Source of the DNA: Pseudomonas sp. | GTDB taxonomy: Bacteria > Pseudomonadota > Gammaproteobacteria > Pseudomonadales > Pseudomonadaceae | Direction of reading: 5' to 3' | Assembly: GCF_028293835.1 (NCBI RefSeq) | Contig: NZ_JAQGNX010000170.1 | Coordinates: 62,001 to 126,000 of the forward strand | Length of the DNA: 64,000 bases | Part shown: positions 7,750-15,561 of the stretch, piece after piece | Numbering within the stretch: the stretch's first letter is position 1 | Layout: the number at the start of each line of letters is the position of its first letter | Position numbers and translations under genes: made by a program | The notes under the pieces: generated by a model | Databases searched by the model: none | What the model saw: only the letters and a program-made list of their open reading frames with translations | What the model was told of the DNA's origin: nothing

Positions 7750-8607
7750 CTATGAAGTTAAAGCGCGAACCAGACAGGCATGCAGGCAGTTTTTCACAAT
7801 CGAGCTGCGCAGGGTCCAATCGGTATTGATGATGTAAAAGCCCTGGATGTAACTGTTCTCGTCTATGGATTCGAACCATTCATCTATGGCCGGACTAAAG
7901 TCGTCAGGGGCGATGACGTATTTGGCGCACTGAATGGAGCGCAGATAATAATCCGACTTCCTTTCGCCCGCGTGCGTATCCATAAACGCCTTCAACCTAT
8001 CCGTACTCGGAAAGTTCTCGCCTATCCATTGTTGATGAACGCTCGGCCAATAAAGCGGGGAATTACGGCGAGATTTAGCCACCACGATATTTTTACCGGG
8101 ATGGTTGTACCAGATTTTACTGACGCTTAACTCCCGCAGGTTCCAGGGGATCATTCGGCGGCCAATGCTGTGGGTTATTAACTCATCAAGCTCAATGTGC
8201 GCCTCCTGCGTGAAATTTTGCAGAGTATGGAAATCCAGAATGATGATTTCCCTTGCGGTATCACCGGCTCTTTCGACCCCCCAGAGAAAATCATTGAGTG
8301 GCTTAAATATGTCCGTCGCCAGGTTTCTCCCGGTAAAGGTCAGGTGAAAGAGTTGGAAGCGCTTCGGATCGCCTGGGGCATAATCCGGGCAGAATTCTAC
8401 CCGTAAGTCGAGTACACGGACGCCGCCCTTTAGTTGATCGAAAGGGGAGACATCCTGTGTTGTTTCAATAAAGAAACCACCTGGTGATTGCTTGTCTGCG
8501 GCAGAGTCATGAGAGCCGGGAAGGATCAGTTGGTCGATGCGGAGTGTGGCGAACGCAGCGTTTTTTCCCATCCAGCTATGGGGACGTGTATCGGGGTGAA
8601 TGTTCAT
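7750..8607 (-). CDS. PI-PLC X-domain phosphodiesterase
   Basis: The 285-residue protein has the fold signature of the phosphatidylinositol-specific phospholipase C X domain. The first catalytic His is His33 in LILPGSHDSA, followed by VRVLDLRVEF with the active-site Arg, and a second catalytic His at His88 in FQLFHLTFTG; IIILDFHTLQNF provides another conserved acidic/His segment. No signal peptide is visible, so export would need a non-Sec route or release by lysis. Bacterial relatives cleave phosphatidylinositol or GPI anchors of eukaryotes. The local sequence is more AT-rich than its neighbours, hinting at later acquisition. The exact substrate is unknown. It is convergent with greB. Confidence 0.82.
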   Translation of the reverse strand: MNIHPDTRPHSWMGKNAAFATLRIDQLILPGSHDSAADKQSPGGFFIETTQDVSPFDQLKGGVRVLDLRVEFCPDYAPGDPKRFQLFHLTFTGRNLATDIFKPLNDFLWGVERAGDTAREIIILDFHTLQNFTQEAHIELDELITHSIGRRMIPWNLRELSVSKIWYNHPGKNIVVAKSRRNSPLYWPSVHQQWIGENFPSTDRLKAFMDTHAGERKSDYYLRSIQCAKYVIAPDDFSPAIDEWFESIDENSYIQGFYIINTDWTLRSSIVKNCLHACLVRALTS

Positions 8608-8831
8608 TATTATTCAATCATCCATGATTGGGGTTTTTAAACAGCTAGGAGGTTGTTTTTCGGGCAGGAAGTACCTGCCGTTTGCAACTCATCAAAGTTT
8701 ATTCAAACAGCTGAAAACATCAATCAATCCCGCGTAGGAATTGGCGTCTGGTGACGGCGCCTGGTCAGCGCTGGTTGTAGTCCGGGGGGGGGCAGGATTC
8801 CCTCCCGGATAACGACGGTCTCGCGCTTGCG

Positions 8832-11348
8832 TCAGCCGTCTCGCAGCACGGTCAAAGGGCTGACATTCAGCGCCCGGCGGGTGCCGAACACGCCTGCGCC
8901 GCCCACCAGCGCCGCGCCAATGGCTGGCAATAAAAGTAACCAGACATGCGGGTGCCACTGCAGGTCGAAGGCATAGCGGTACAGCCCAAAACTCACCAGC
9001 TCACAGCCCAGCGCGGCCAGCACGCCGCTGGCTGCGCCGAGTAAACCGAACTCGATGCGCCGCGCCTTGATCAATAACGCCCGTTCCGCACCCAGCGCAC
9101 GGAGCAGGGCGCCTTGGCGGATACGCTCATCCAGGGTGGCTTGCAAGCCGGAGAACAACACCGCAAGGCCCGCTGCAAGGACGAATAACAACACATATTC
9201 CACGGCTATCGTCACTTGGGCGAGAATGCTGCGCAGTTGCTCCAGCAACGCTTCGACCTGAAGGATGGTGACTGCCGGAAACGCCCGGGACAGGTCAACA
9301 ATTTGTTGGTCGTTACCGGGTGCCAGATAGAAACTGGTCAGGTAAGTGGTGGGCAGGTCCTTCAAAGTGCCCGGTTGGAAAATCATGAAGAAATTTGGCT
9401 GAAAGTTGTCCCAGTTGACGTCGCGCAGGCTGGTGACCTGCGCCTGGCGGGTAATGCCGCCTACCACGAAACTCATGTGGTCGCCCAGCTTGAGCTTGAG
9501 GCTTTCAGCCAGTTTTGATTCCACCGACACACCGGGAAGCGTGTCGGGAGCAGCGGGGTCAACAGTGCCGTTCCACCACGTTCCGGCGCTCAGACGGTTG
9601 CCTTGGGGCATGTCTGCGGCCCACGTCAAACTGAGGTCACGTTCAGTCGCGTTTTCGCCACGGGAATCTTTGCTGACGATGTTGCGCACTGGCTCGTCGT
9701 TAATGCTGATCAGGCGCCCCGGTATGATCGGATACAGCGGCGAAGCATGGGTCGAGAGACTGGCCATGCGCTCGCTGAAGCCGTCTTTGTCCCCCGGCAG
9801 GATGTTCAGCACAAAATAATTGGGTGCGTCTTTGGGCAGCTGGTTTTGCCAGGTGTCGAGCAATTCACCGCGGAGTAAGGCAATCAGCGCCATGGACAGC
9901 AGGATCAGTCCGAACGCCAGGGTTTGCCCTGCAGCAGCCAGCGGGTGGCGCAGCAGTTGACCCAAACCCAGCCGCCATGGCAGCGAAGCACTGGCCAGCA
10001 GCCGGCGCAGGCTTTGCAACGCGACGAGTAGCAAACCGCCCAATACCACTGCGGCGATAATGCCACCGCCGAGTAAGGCGAAGGTCAGAACAAGGTCGAG
10101 GCTCAGGCGCCACATGATCAGGCCCAACGCGAACAACGCGGCGCCATACACCAGCCAGGAACTGGCTGGAATCGGCAGCATGTCCCGACGCAATACCCGC
10201 AACGGCGGAACGCGGCCCAAGGCAGCCAACGGTGGCAAGGCGAAACCGGCAAGGGCCACAAGGCCCGTGCCGATACCGGCGATAGCGGGCAGTAACCCTC
10301 CAGGCGGAACCGCGGCCGGCAGCAAATCATGCAGCAGTGCGAACAGGCCCAATTGCGCAAGCCAGCCTAATAGCGCACCACTGAGGCTGGCCAAAATCCC
10401 GAGTATTGCCAATTGCAGGCTGAACAACAGCAGCGCTTCTGCCCGCGACAAACCGAGGCAACGCAGCAGCGCACTGGCGTCGAAACGCCGAGCGGCAAAG
10501 CGTGTGGCAGACAACGCCACCGCCACGCCAGACAACAGCACCGCCACCAGGCTGGCCATGTTCAAGTAACGCTCGGCCTTGCCCAGCGCACCGCCGATCT
10601 GCCGGTTGCCGTCCCGGGCATCTTGCAGGCGTTGATTGGCTGCAAGCCCTGGGGTTATTTGTTGACGATAGGCCTCCAGTGACTCATGGCTGCCGCGCCA
10701 CAGCTCCTTGTAGCTGACCCGGCTACCCGGCTGCACCACGCCGGTAGCGGCCAGGTCTGTCAGGTTGATCATGACTCTGGGCGTAAGGCTGTAGAAATTC
10801 CCGGCGCGGTCGGGTTCGTAAGTCAGCACCCGGCTCAGGCGCAGGGTTTTTGAGCCAACGTCGATGGTGTCACCGACTTTCAGATTCAATGCGGCAAACA
10901 AACGTGACTCGGCCCAGGCTTCACCCGGTTGCGGTCTGCCGCCGGCCTCTTCGGTTTGATAGGGGGCCGCCGCACTTTTCAGCTCACCGCGTAACGGGTA
11001 ACCCTCGTCCACTGCTTTGACGCTGGCCAACTGAATACCCGCGTCGGTGGCGATCACGCTGGAAAACTCGATGACCCGGGCGTGGTCCAGCTTCAGCGGT
11101 CTGCCAGCGTCCACCTGCGCCGGGAGTGCCGGGCTGGTGCCTTCGAGAATCAAATCGGCGCCCAGGAATTCGGTGGCACGTAGCAGCATGGCGCCGTTCA
11201 GGCGGGCACCGAAGTAACCGATGGCAGTGCTTGCCGCCACGGCCACCAGCAAGGCAAAGAACAACACCCGCAACTCCCCGGCACGTGCATCACGCAGGAG
11301 TTGGCGGGTAGCGAGGCTCAGCAGACGAAGGAACGGCAAACGGGCCAT
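8832..11348 (-). CDS. ybbP: FtsX-family ABC transporter permease (YbbP-like)
   Basis: This large inner-membrane permease of the MacB/FtsX type pairs with the YbbA-like ATPase encoded just upstream. The 838-residue protein has an N-terminal helix (about 25-45), a periplasmic domain, a core helix group around residues 260-480, a second periplasmic domain, and C-terminal helices (about 715-830) ending LTVLRDG, the usual layout with two FtsX domains. The preferred start is the ATG at 11348, which overlaps the TGA of ybbA in ATGA, indicating translational coupling; a TTG one codon earlier is less likely. In E. coli the homologous genes also adjoin tesA. The transported substrate is not established. 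Confidence 0.92.
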   Translation of the reverse strand: MARLPFLRLLSLATRQLLRDARAGELRVLFFALLVAVAASTAIGYFGARLNGAMLLRATEFLGADLILEGTSPALPAQVDAGRPLKLDHARVIEFSSVIATDAGIQLASVKAVDEGYPLRGELKSAAAPYQTEEAGGRPQPGEAWAESRLFAALNLKVGDTIDVGSKTLRLSRVLTYEPDRAGNFYSLTPRVMINLTDLAATGVVQPGSRVSYKELWRGSHESLEAYRQQITPGLAANQRLQDARDGNRQIGGALGKAERYLNMASLVAVLLSGVAVALSATRFAARRFDASALLRCLGLSRAEALLLFSLQLAILGILASLSGALLGWLAQLGLFALLHDLLPAAVPPGGLLPAIAGIGTGLVALAGFALPPLAALGRVPPLRVLRRDMLPIPASSWLVYGAALFALGLIMWRLSLDLVLTFALLGGGIIAAVVLGGLLLVALQSLRRLLASASLPWRLGLGQLLRHPLAAAGQTLAFGLILLSMALIALLRGELLDTWQNQLPKDAPNYFVLNILPGDKDGFSERMASLSTHASPLYPIIPGRLISINDEPVRNIVSKDSRGENATERDLSLTWAADMPQGNRLSAGTWWNGTVDPAAPDTLPGVSVESKLAESLKLKLGDHMSFVVGGITRQAQVTSLRDVNWDNFQPNFFMIFQPGTLKDLPTTYLTSFYLAPGNDQQIVDLSRAFPAVTILQVEALLEQLRSILAQVTIAVEYVLLFVLAAGLAVLFSGLQATLDERIRQGALLRALGAERALLIKARRIEFGLLGAASGVLAALGCELVSFGLYRYAFDLQWHPHVWLLLLPAIGAALVGGAGVFGTRRALNVSPLTVLRDG

Positions 11349-12031
11349 CAAGGCTCCAGAGGGGCGACCAATCGGCCACCTTCAAGACGGATCAGGCGTC
11401 GGCAACGATGGGCCAGACGTTCGTCATGGGTCACCAATACCAACGTCGTGCGGCGCTCCTTGTTCAGTTCGAACAACAGATCGCTGATCCGTTCACCGGT
11501 GTGGCTGTCGAGATTCCCGGTGGGTTCATCGGCAAACAGTACGTCGGGGTCAGCAGCGAAGGCGCGGGCAATGGCAACCCGCTGCTGCTCGCCGCCCGAC
11601 AGCTGACGGGGCGAATGGGTCAAGCGTTGGCCCAGACCGACCCGCTCCAGCAATAGGCGGGCCTGTGCACGGGCGTCTTTGCGGCCTTCTAGTTCCATGG
11701 GCAACATGACGTTTTCCAGCGCATTAAGGCTGTCGAGTAGCTGAAAAGACTGGAACACGAAACCCACGTGTTCGGCACGCACCCGTGCGCGCTGGTCTTC
11801 ATCCAGCTCGCCCAGATTGCGCCCCGCCAAGGTCACGGTGCCGGCGCTCGGCAGGTCGAGCCCGGCAAGCAAGCCGAGGAGGGTAGATTTACCGGAACCG
11901 GAGGCGCCGACGATTGCCAAACTGTCACCCCTGTTCAGTTCCAGGGACAGTTCGTGCAGGATAGTCAGGTCACCTTCCGTGCTGGGGACCACTTTGCTGA
12001 GGTTCCAGGCACTAAGAATACTTTCGCTCAT
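11348..12031 (-). CDS. ybbA: ABC transporter ATP-binding protein (YbbA-like)
   Basis: This cytoplasmic ATPase of the LolD/MacB group powers the YbbP permease. The 227 residues contain Walker A GASGSGKST (42-50), a Q-loop in GFVFQSFQL, the signature LSGGEQQR, Walker B VLFADEPT and the switch His in LVTHDER. The gene is coupled to ybbP by a four-base overlap and divergent from tesA, whose start lies only 11 bases away. The ybbA start has a poor ribosome site, so low or coupled translation from a very short leader is possible. Confidence 0.94.
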   Translation of the reverse strand: MSESILSAWNLSKVVPSTEGDLTILHELSLELNRGDSLAIVGASGSGKSTLLGLLAGLDLPSAGTVTLAGRNLGELDEDQRARVRAEHVGFVFQSFQLLDSLNALENVMLPMELEGRKDARAQARLLLERVGLGQRLTHSPRQLSGGEQQRVAIARAFAADPDVLFADEPTGNLDSHTGERISDLLFELNKERRTTLVLVTHDERLAHRCRRLIRLEGGRLVAPLEP

Positions 12032-12041
12032 GGAGAATCCG

Positions 12042-12647
12042 ATGCGTGCGTGGCTTTTAAGTGCTGGCCTGGGTTTACTGCTAATTGCTCAAGGGGCGGC
12101 GGCGGGCACGGTACTGATCGTTGGCGATAGTATCAGCGCAGCTTTCGGACTGGATACCCGCCTGGGGTGGGTATCGTTGCTGGATCAGCGTCTGCAGAAA
12201 GAGGGTATTGCCGATAAAGTGATCAATGCTTCGATTAGTGGCGACACCAGTGCCGGTGGCCAAGCGCGGCTGCCAGCGCTGCTTGCAGAGCATAAACCGC
12301 AGTTGGTCATCCTCGAATTGGGCGGTAACGATGGCCTCAGAGGGCAGCAGCCAGCTAATTTGCAACAAAATCTTGCGTCGATGATCGACGCCTCTCGGGC
12401 GGCGGGGGCCAAGGTCCTGTTGTTAGGCATGCGCATTCCGCCCAATTACGGCCCGCGGTATACCGAGGCGTTCGCGGCGGTGTACGGCAATCTGGCCCAA
12501 GAGAAAAAAGTGCCGCTGGTGCCGTTCTTTCTTGAGGGGGTGGGCGGTATCCCGGAATTGATGCAAGCGGACGGTTTGCACCCTGCGGTCGCCGCTCAGG
12601 GCAAGTTGCTGGACAATGTCTGGCCAACGCTGAAACCACTGCTTTGA
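12042..12647 (+). CDS. tesA: Periplasmic acyl-CoA thioesterase I / arylesterase / lysophospholipase
   Basis: TesA is an SGNH-family esterase that hydrolyses acyl esters, thioesters and lysophospholipids in the periplasm. The start at 12042 follows GGAGAA by six bases and yields a signal peptide ending near AQGAAA; another ATG at 12030 and a much longer open frame upstream overlap ybbA and are rejected. Block I has catalytic Ser30 in VGDSIS, block III GGNDGLRG, and block V DGLHP with the catalytic Asp/His. The length of 201 residues is typical. It is transcribed away from ybbA-ybbP, the same neighbourhood as in E. coli. Confidence 0.95.
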   Translation: MRAWLLSAGLGLLLIAQGAAAGTVLIVGDSISAAFGLDTRLGWVSLLDQRLQKEGIADKVINASISGDTSAGGQARLPALLAEHKPQLVILELGGNDGLRGQQPANLQQNLASMIDASRAAGAKVLLLGMRIPPNYGPRYTEAFAAVYGNLAQEKKVPLVPFFLEGVGGIPELMQADGLHPAVAAQGKLLDNVWPTLKPLL

Positions 12648-12702
12648 CACTGTTCTAACGGCGGGCTTTGGGCTAAGGTGTCGCCCCGATTTGGAGCCCC
12701 CG

Positions 12703-12996
12703 ATGCCGCGTCCCGCCTGGTCTTTATTTGCTTATCAATTGATCGAACCTGACGACCAGCTTGACCTGTTCGCGTGTCAGGAGGTTCGGGTGCATCTGGT
12801 TGCGCGCCAACTCGAGTTAGGCGGCACCATTGACCGCACGCTGTGCGGCACCCTGCTGCCTGCTCAGCCGCGCTGGTTAGGCGTAAATCGGGTCAGGCTG
12901 CGGGACGAGCGCCTTTGTTCCTTGTGCCGAGCGATCCTGGAGGCGCAAAAACGTGGCACGCGGCCCATCTGGCCAGAGTTACGTTTCAGTCAATAA
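12703..12996 (+). CDS. Conserved hypothetical protein, 97 residues
   Basis: I cannot assign a family. The start at 12703 (MPRPAWSLFAYQL) follows a GGAG at 12693 with good spacing. The protein is soluble, contains the segment RVRLRDERLCSLCRAIL with a CxxC pair, and two more cysteines further up (FACQEVRV and RTLCGTLL). The cysteines could bind metal, though only the CxxC looks deliberate. It lies between tesA and an L,D-transpeptidase gene on the same strand. Codon use resembles the neighbours, which supports a real gene. Confidence 0.65.
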   Translation: MPRPAWSLFAYQLIEPDDQLDLFACQEVRVHLVARQLELGGTIDRTLCGTLLPAQPRWLGVNRVRLRDERLCSLCRAILEAQKRGTRPIWPELRFSQ

Positions 12997-13096
12997 ATCG
13001 GTTTCAGCCAGTAAATCGTTAGGCACCTCCCGATTATTGGGGCGGCGGTGTACAATCGCGCTACTTTTTTCATCGCATAGACCAAGGATTTTCCGG

Positions 13097-14062
13097 ATGT
13101 TGTCGCGCATTCCTGCCGTCGCCCGCTGTTTTTCCCTTGCTGCGCTTTGTGCGGCGGGTCCTGTTGCTGCGTTAGAATTCCCGTTGCCGCCCCCAGGGGA
13201 AGACGTCGTAGGTCAGGTGCAAACCGTCACCGCTAAATACGAAGATACCTTTGCCGACCTTGGAACTCAGTACGACCTGGGCTATCTAGAAATGATCGCG
13301 GCCAACCCAGGGGTTGACCCATGGTTGCCCGGCGCAGGTACACAAATCGTATTGCCCACCCGTTTCGTGCTGCCCCCCGGCCCGCGGGAAGGGATTGTCA
13401 TCAACATCGCCGAGTACCGTCTCTACTATTACCCAAAGGGTAAAAACGTAGTGGATACCTACCCGATCGGCATCGGTCGTGAAGGCTGGGGCTCGCCGGT
13501 TGCAATCACCAAAATCACCGCAAAAACCCCCAATCCAACCTGGACACCGCCAGCCTCGGTCAAGGCCGAACATTTGGCTGACGATGATCCGCTGCCAAAC
13601 GTAGTACCGGCAGGACCGGATAATCCGCTGGGTCCGTTCAAATTCGGTCTTGGTTTGCCGGGTTACCTGATCCACGGGTCGAACAAAAAATTCGGCATTG
13701 GCATGCGCACCAGCCACGGCTGCTTCCGCATGTACAACAACAACGTGCTGGAGCTGGCGGGCATTGTGCCGATAGGAACTACCGTGCGGATCATGAGCGA
13801 GCCTTACAAGTTCGGCATCAGCGGCGGCAAGGTGTACCTGGAGGCGCATACTCCATTGGACGGAAACGGCGACCCTTCTGCCACCGATAAGCACACCGTG
13901 GTGATCAACGCCTTGCTCAAACGTGAGGACCTGGCGCCCAACCTGCAGATAAATTGGGATGTAGTACGGGACGTGACCGCTGCTGAAAATGGCATGCCGG
14001 TTGAAATTGCAGTGCCAGGGGGCAGCGCAGTCGTTTCGGGTGTTCAAAGCAACGTGCAGTAG
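13097..14062 (+). CDS. L,D-transpeptidase (YkuD domain)
   Basis: This secreted enzyme makes 3-3 crosslinks in peptidoglycan or anchors proteins to it, using L,D-peptide bond chemistry. The start at 13097 gives a signal peptide (about residues 1-27, ending VAALE). A LysM-like segment (about 45-95, DLGTQYDLGYLEMIAANPGV) should bind peptidoglycan. The YkuD catalytic domain covers about 105-245 with the signature YLIHGS and TSHGCFRM, catalytic Cys209 and His207. The 321-residue length and order match the ErfK/YbiS/YcfS/YnhG group. It ends at a strong terminator. A neighbour on the other strand is oprI, a lipoprotein of the kind such enzymes can tether to murein. Confidence 0.93.
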   Translation: MLSRIPAVARCFSLAALCAAGPVAALEFPLPPPGEDVVGQVQTVTAKYEDTFADLGTQYDLGYLEMIAANPGVDPWLPGAGTQIVLPTRFVLPPGPREGIVINIAEYRLYYYPKGKNVVDTYPIGIGREGWGSPVAITKITAKTPNPTWTPPASVKAEHLADDDPLPNVVPAGPDNPLGPFKFGLGLPGYLIHGSNKKFGIGMRTSHGCFRMYNNNVLELAGIVPIGTTVRIMSEPYKFGISGGKVYLEAHTPLDGNGDPSATDKHTVVINALLKREDLAPNLQINWDVVRDVTAAENGMPVEIAVPGGSAVVSGVQSNVQ

Positions 14063-14078
14063 ATCGATCCGGCGGGAG

Positions 14079-14128
14079 CCCGTTTGTGTAACCTTGATGA
14101 GAATCGAGGTTGCCTGGACGGGTTTTTT
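14079..14128 (+). terminator. Compound intrinsic terminator after the L,D-transpeptidase gene
   Basis: Nested stems: CCCGT (14079-14083) with ACGGG (14118-14122), enclosing AACCTTGAT (14090-14098) paired with ATCGAGGTT (14103-14111) over a GAGA loop, followed by six T residues. Confidence 0.85.
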
Positions 14129-14168
14129 ATTGCCTGTAATACCCTTGGCTTACATAACGCAGCGGCCA

Positions 14169-14198
14169 TAAAAAAGCCGACCCAAAACGCGGTCGGCT
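14169..14198 (-). terminator. Intrinsic terminator of oprI
   Basis: On the minus strand AGCCGACC (14198-14191) pairs with GGTCGGCT (14182-14175) around an eight-base loop and is followed by a T-rich run. It starts 23 bases after the oprI stop codon. Confidence 0.9.
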
Positions 14199-14220
14199 CA
14201 TTAATAATCTCGAAAGATTA

Positions 14221-14472
14221 TTACTTGCGGCTTGCCTTGTCCAACATACGCAGAGCGCGCTCGTTGGCTTCGTCAGCAGTTTGCTGAGCTTTTTGAGCAG
14301 CAGCCAAAGCTTCATCAGCCTTACGGTAGGCTTCATCGGCACGGGCTTGCGAACGAGCTGCTGCGTCTTCAGTAGCAGTCAGACGAGCTTCGGTTTCTTT
14401 TGATACGCTGCTGCAACCGGTGGCCAAAACTGCAGCCAGAGCCAGAGCAGAGAATTTCAGAACGTTGTTCAT
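14221..14472 (-). CDS. oprI: Major outer membrane lipoprotein OprI (Lpp-like)
   Basis: OprI is the abundant Braun-type lipoprotein of pseudomonads, found in the outer membrane and linked to peptidoglycan. The start at 14472 gives an 83-residue precursor with lipobox LATGC and lipidated Cys20. The mature part is one alanine-rich heptad coiled coil (about residues 27-77, TATEDAAARSQARADEAYRK and ALAAAQKAQQTADEANERA) ending in the basic tail DKASRK, where the terminal Lys is the murein attachment residue. It has its own promoter, a 5' stem-loop in the leader, an AAGGGG ribosome site and its own terminator, all fitting a very highly expressed monocistronic gene. Confidence 0.96.
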   Translation of the reverse strand: MNNVLKFSALALAAVLATGCSSVSKETEARLTATEDAAARSQARADEAYRKADEALAAAQKAQQTADEANERALRMLDKASRK

Positions 14473-14502
14473 CGTGTTCCCCTTAAAGGACTTTCTAAAA
14501 AT

Positions 14503-14531
14503 GGTCATCTCTCGAAGGTGAGAAAATGACC
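14503..14531 (-). promoter_or_regulatory. 5'-terminal stem-loop of oprI mRNA
   Basis: GGTCAT (14503-14508) and ATGACC (14526-14531) form a stem with inner CTC/GAG pairs. The predicted transcript start (about 14532) lies right at its outer edge, so the message would begin with a hairpin, a feature known to protect abundant mRNAs such as E. coli ompA. Confidence 0.55.
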
Positions 14532-14538
14532 GGCGTAC

Positions 14539-14566
14539 ATACTACCCATTGTTTGTAGTAAGTAAA
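14539..14566 (-). promoter_or_regulatory. Sigma-70 promoter of oprI
   Basis: On the minus strand TTTACT (14566-14561) and TAGTAT (14544-14539) are separated by 16 bases and lie about 70 bases upstream of the oprI start. Confidence 0.6.
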
Positions 14567-15139
14567 CTGAGGAAGCGCAAGAAGCAGATAAAATTCTTCA
14601 GGGTTTGAAACTGTTGCATCAAACTTCTCAAGCCCTGCATGAAAATATCCATCGGCCTCACACCAACTTTACTACGCCTTGCCAAAAGCAGGACCAGGCT
14701 CGAACGCGCCGTGTCCGGCGACTAAAAATGATAGTCGATTTAATGCACAGTCTATTGAGTACGCTACGCGGCGATTGTTCCACAGCTGACACAGACCCAT
14801 GAATTTACGTCCCTTTACGCGGCTTTTTTCCTGGGCAGAAGGTGACTTCTGAATGCTTGGCGCGTCTCAATCCCAGCGTCCGGCAAAGCGCCTGAAAGTA
14901 ATCCCCCTATTAGCCAGTGTATTTATGACAAATGTAATGTGGATCGCGACTTTTTGTCGGACCTTCTTCCGCGCAGCTTGAGTAAATACGCCGATGACGC
15001 CTACTATTCGGGAGTGCTTGTGTTGGCCCGTAACCGGTTTGTCCGGCGTCCAAAACCGGCATAGGTGGCGTAGAGGTTCCTTCGCCGGACAAACATCGGT
15101 AAGGTACAGGTCTAATTTCAAGACCCGCGAGGAATAGTG
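14567..15139. other. Intergenic region between oprI and the acetyltransferase gene
   Basis: No convincing gene is visible; a 65-codon frame at 14605 has no ribosome site and no recognisable sequence. The right part holds alternative inverted repeats. ACCGGTTT/AAAACCGG can form a hairpin at 15033-15059, while GTTTGTCCGGCG (15037-15048) can instead pair with CGCCGGACAAAC (15083-15094). The two pairings exclude each other, which may be a regulatory leader of the downstream gene. Confidence 0.4.
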
Positions 15140-15421
15140 ATGAGCGAGGCGTTGTCCATCCAGCATGACCAGACCGGTCATCAATTTGAGACCACTGTGG
15201 ACGGTTACCGGGCCTATCTGACCTACATGGATTTGGGAAAGCAGACGCTTGATATCTATCGGACCTTTGTGCCCAACGAACTCAGAGGTCGAGGCATTGC
15301 TGCGGCATTGACCGAGCAGGCGCTCGCCTACGCAGACAGCATGGGCTACACGGTGATTCCTTCCTGCTCTTACGTCGAGCGCTACATGGAACGCAATCAG
15401 CGACTCATGGCGAAAATCTGA
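15140..15421 (+). CDS. GNAT family N-acetyltransferase (YjdJ-like)
   Basis: This 93-residue protein belongs to the short GNAT proteins of the COG2388/YjdJ type. The acetyl-CoA binding segment is recognisable as FVPNELRGRGIAAALTEQAL (R-G-x-G-I-A-A at about residues 49-62), followed by YADSMGYTVIPSCSYVERYM. The initial strand region (FETTVDGYRAYLTYM) fits the family. The natural acceptor is unknown. The ATG at 15140 has GAGGA seven bases upstream; a GTG one codon earlier is possible. The gene is bounded by a bidirectional terminator shared with the convergent DAHP synthase gene. Confidence 0.85.
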   Translation: MSEALSIQHDQTGHQFETTVDGYRAYLTYMDLGKQTLDIYRTFVPNELRGRGIAAALTEQALAYADSMGYTVIPSCSYVERYMERNQRLMAKI

Positions 15422-15471
15422 ACAGCTTCATTGCCGCTAGTTCCAAGGCAGCAGTTATAGTCGTAACGAAA

Positions 15472-15500
15472 AACGCCGAGCATATGCTCGGCGTTCCTTT
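15472..15500. terminator. Bidirectional terminator between acetyltransferase and DAHP synthase genes
   Basis: AACGCCGAGCAT (15472-15483) pairs with ATGCTCGGCGTT (15484-15495), a perfect palindrome. It has a T-rich flank (CCTTT) on the plus side and A-rich DNA (CGAAA) on the other, so it could serve both convergent genes. Confidence 0.75.
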
Positions 15501-15561
15501 ATGTATTAAGTGGCGATATTAAAGGGCTGTATTAAGAAGCCGCATCAGCCGGCTTAAACGA

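Noticed and set aside
8784..8792. Run of nine G residues downstream of ybbP
   Set aside because: A possible slippage site, but it is not in a gene or promoter I can identify; it may be chance.
11817..12041. N-terminal extension of tesA overlapping ybbA
   Set aside because: The extension is opposite to ybbA coding sequence, has no ribosome site, and would bury the signal peptide inside the protein.
14605..14802. Small frame in the oprI upstream gap
   Set aside because: No ribosome site, odd composition and no recognisable sequence; left as intergenic.
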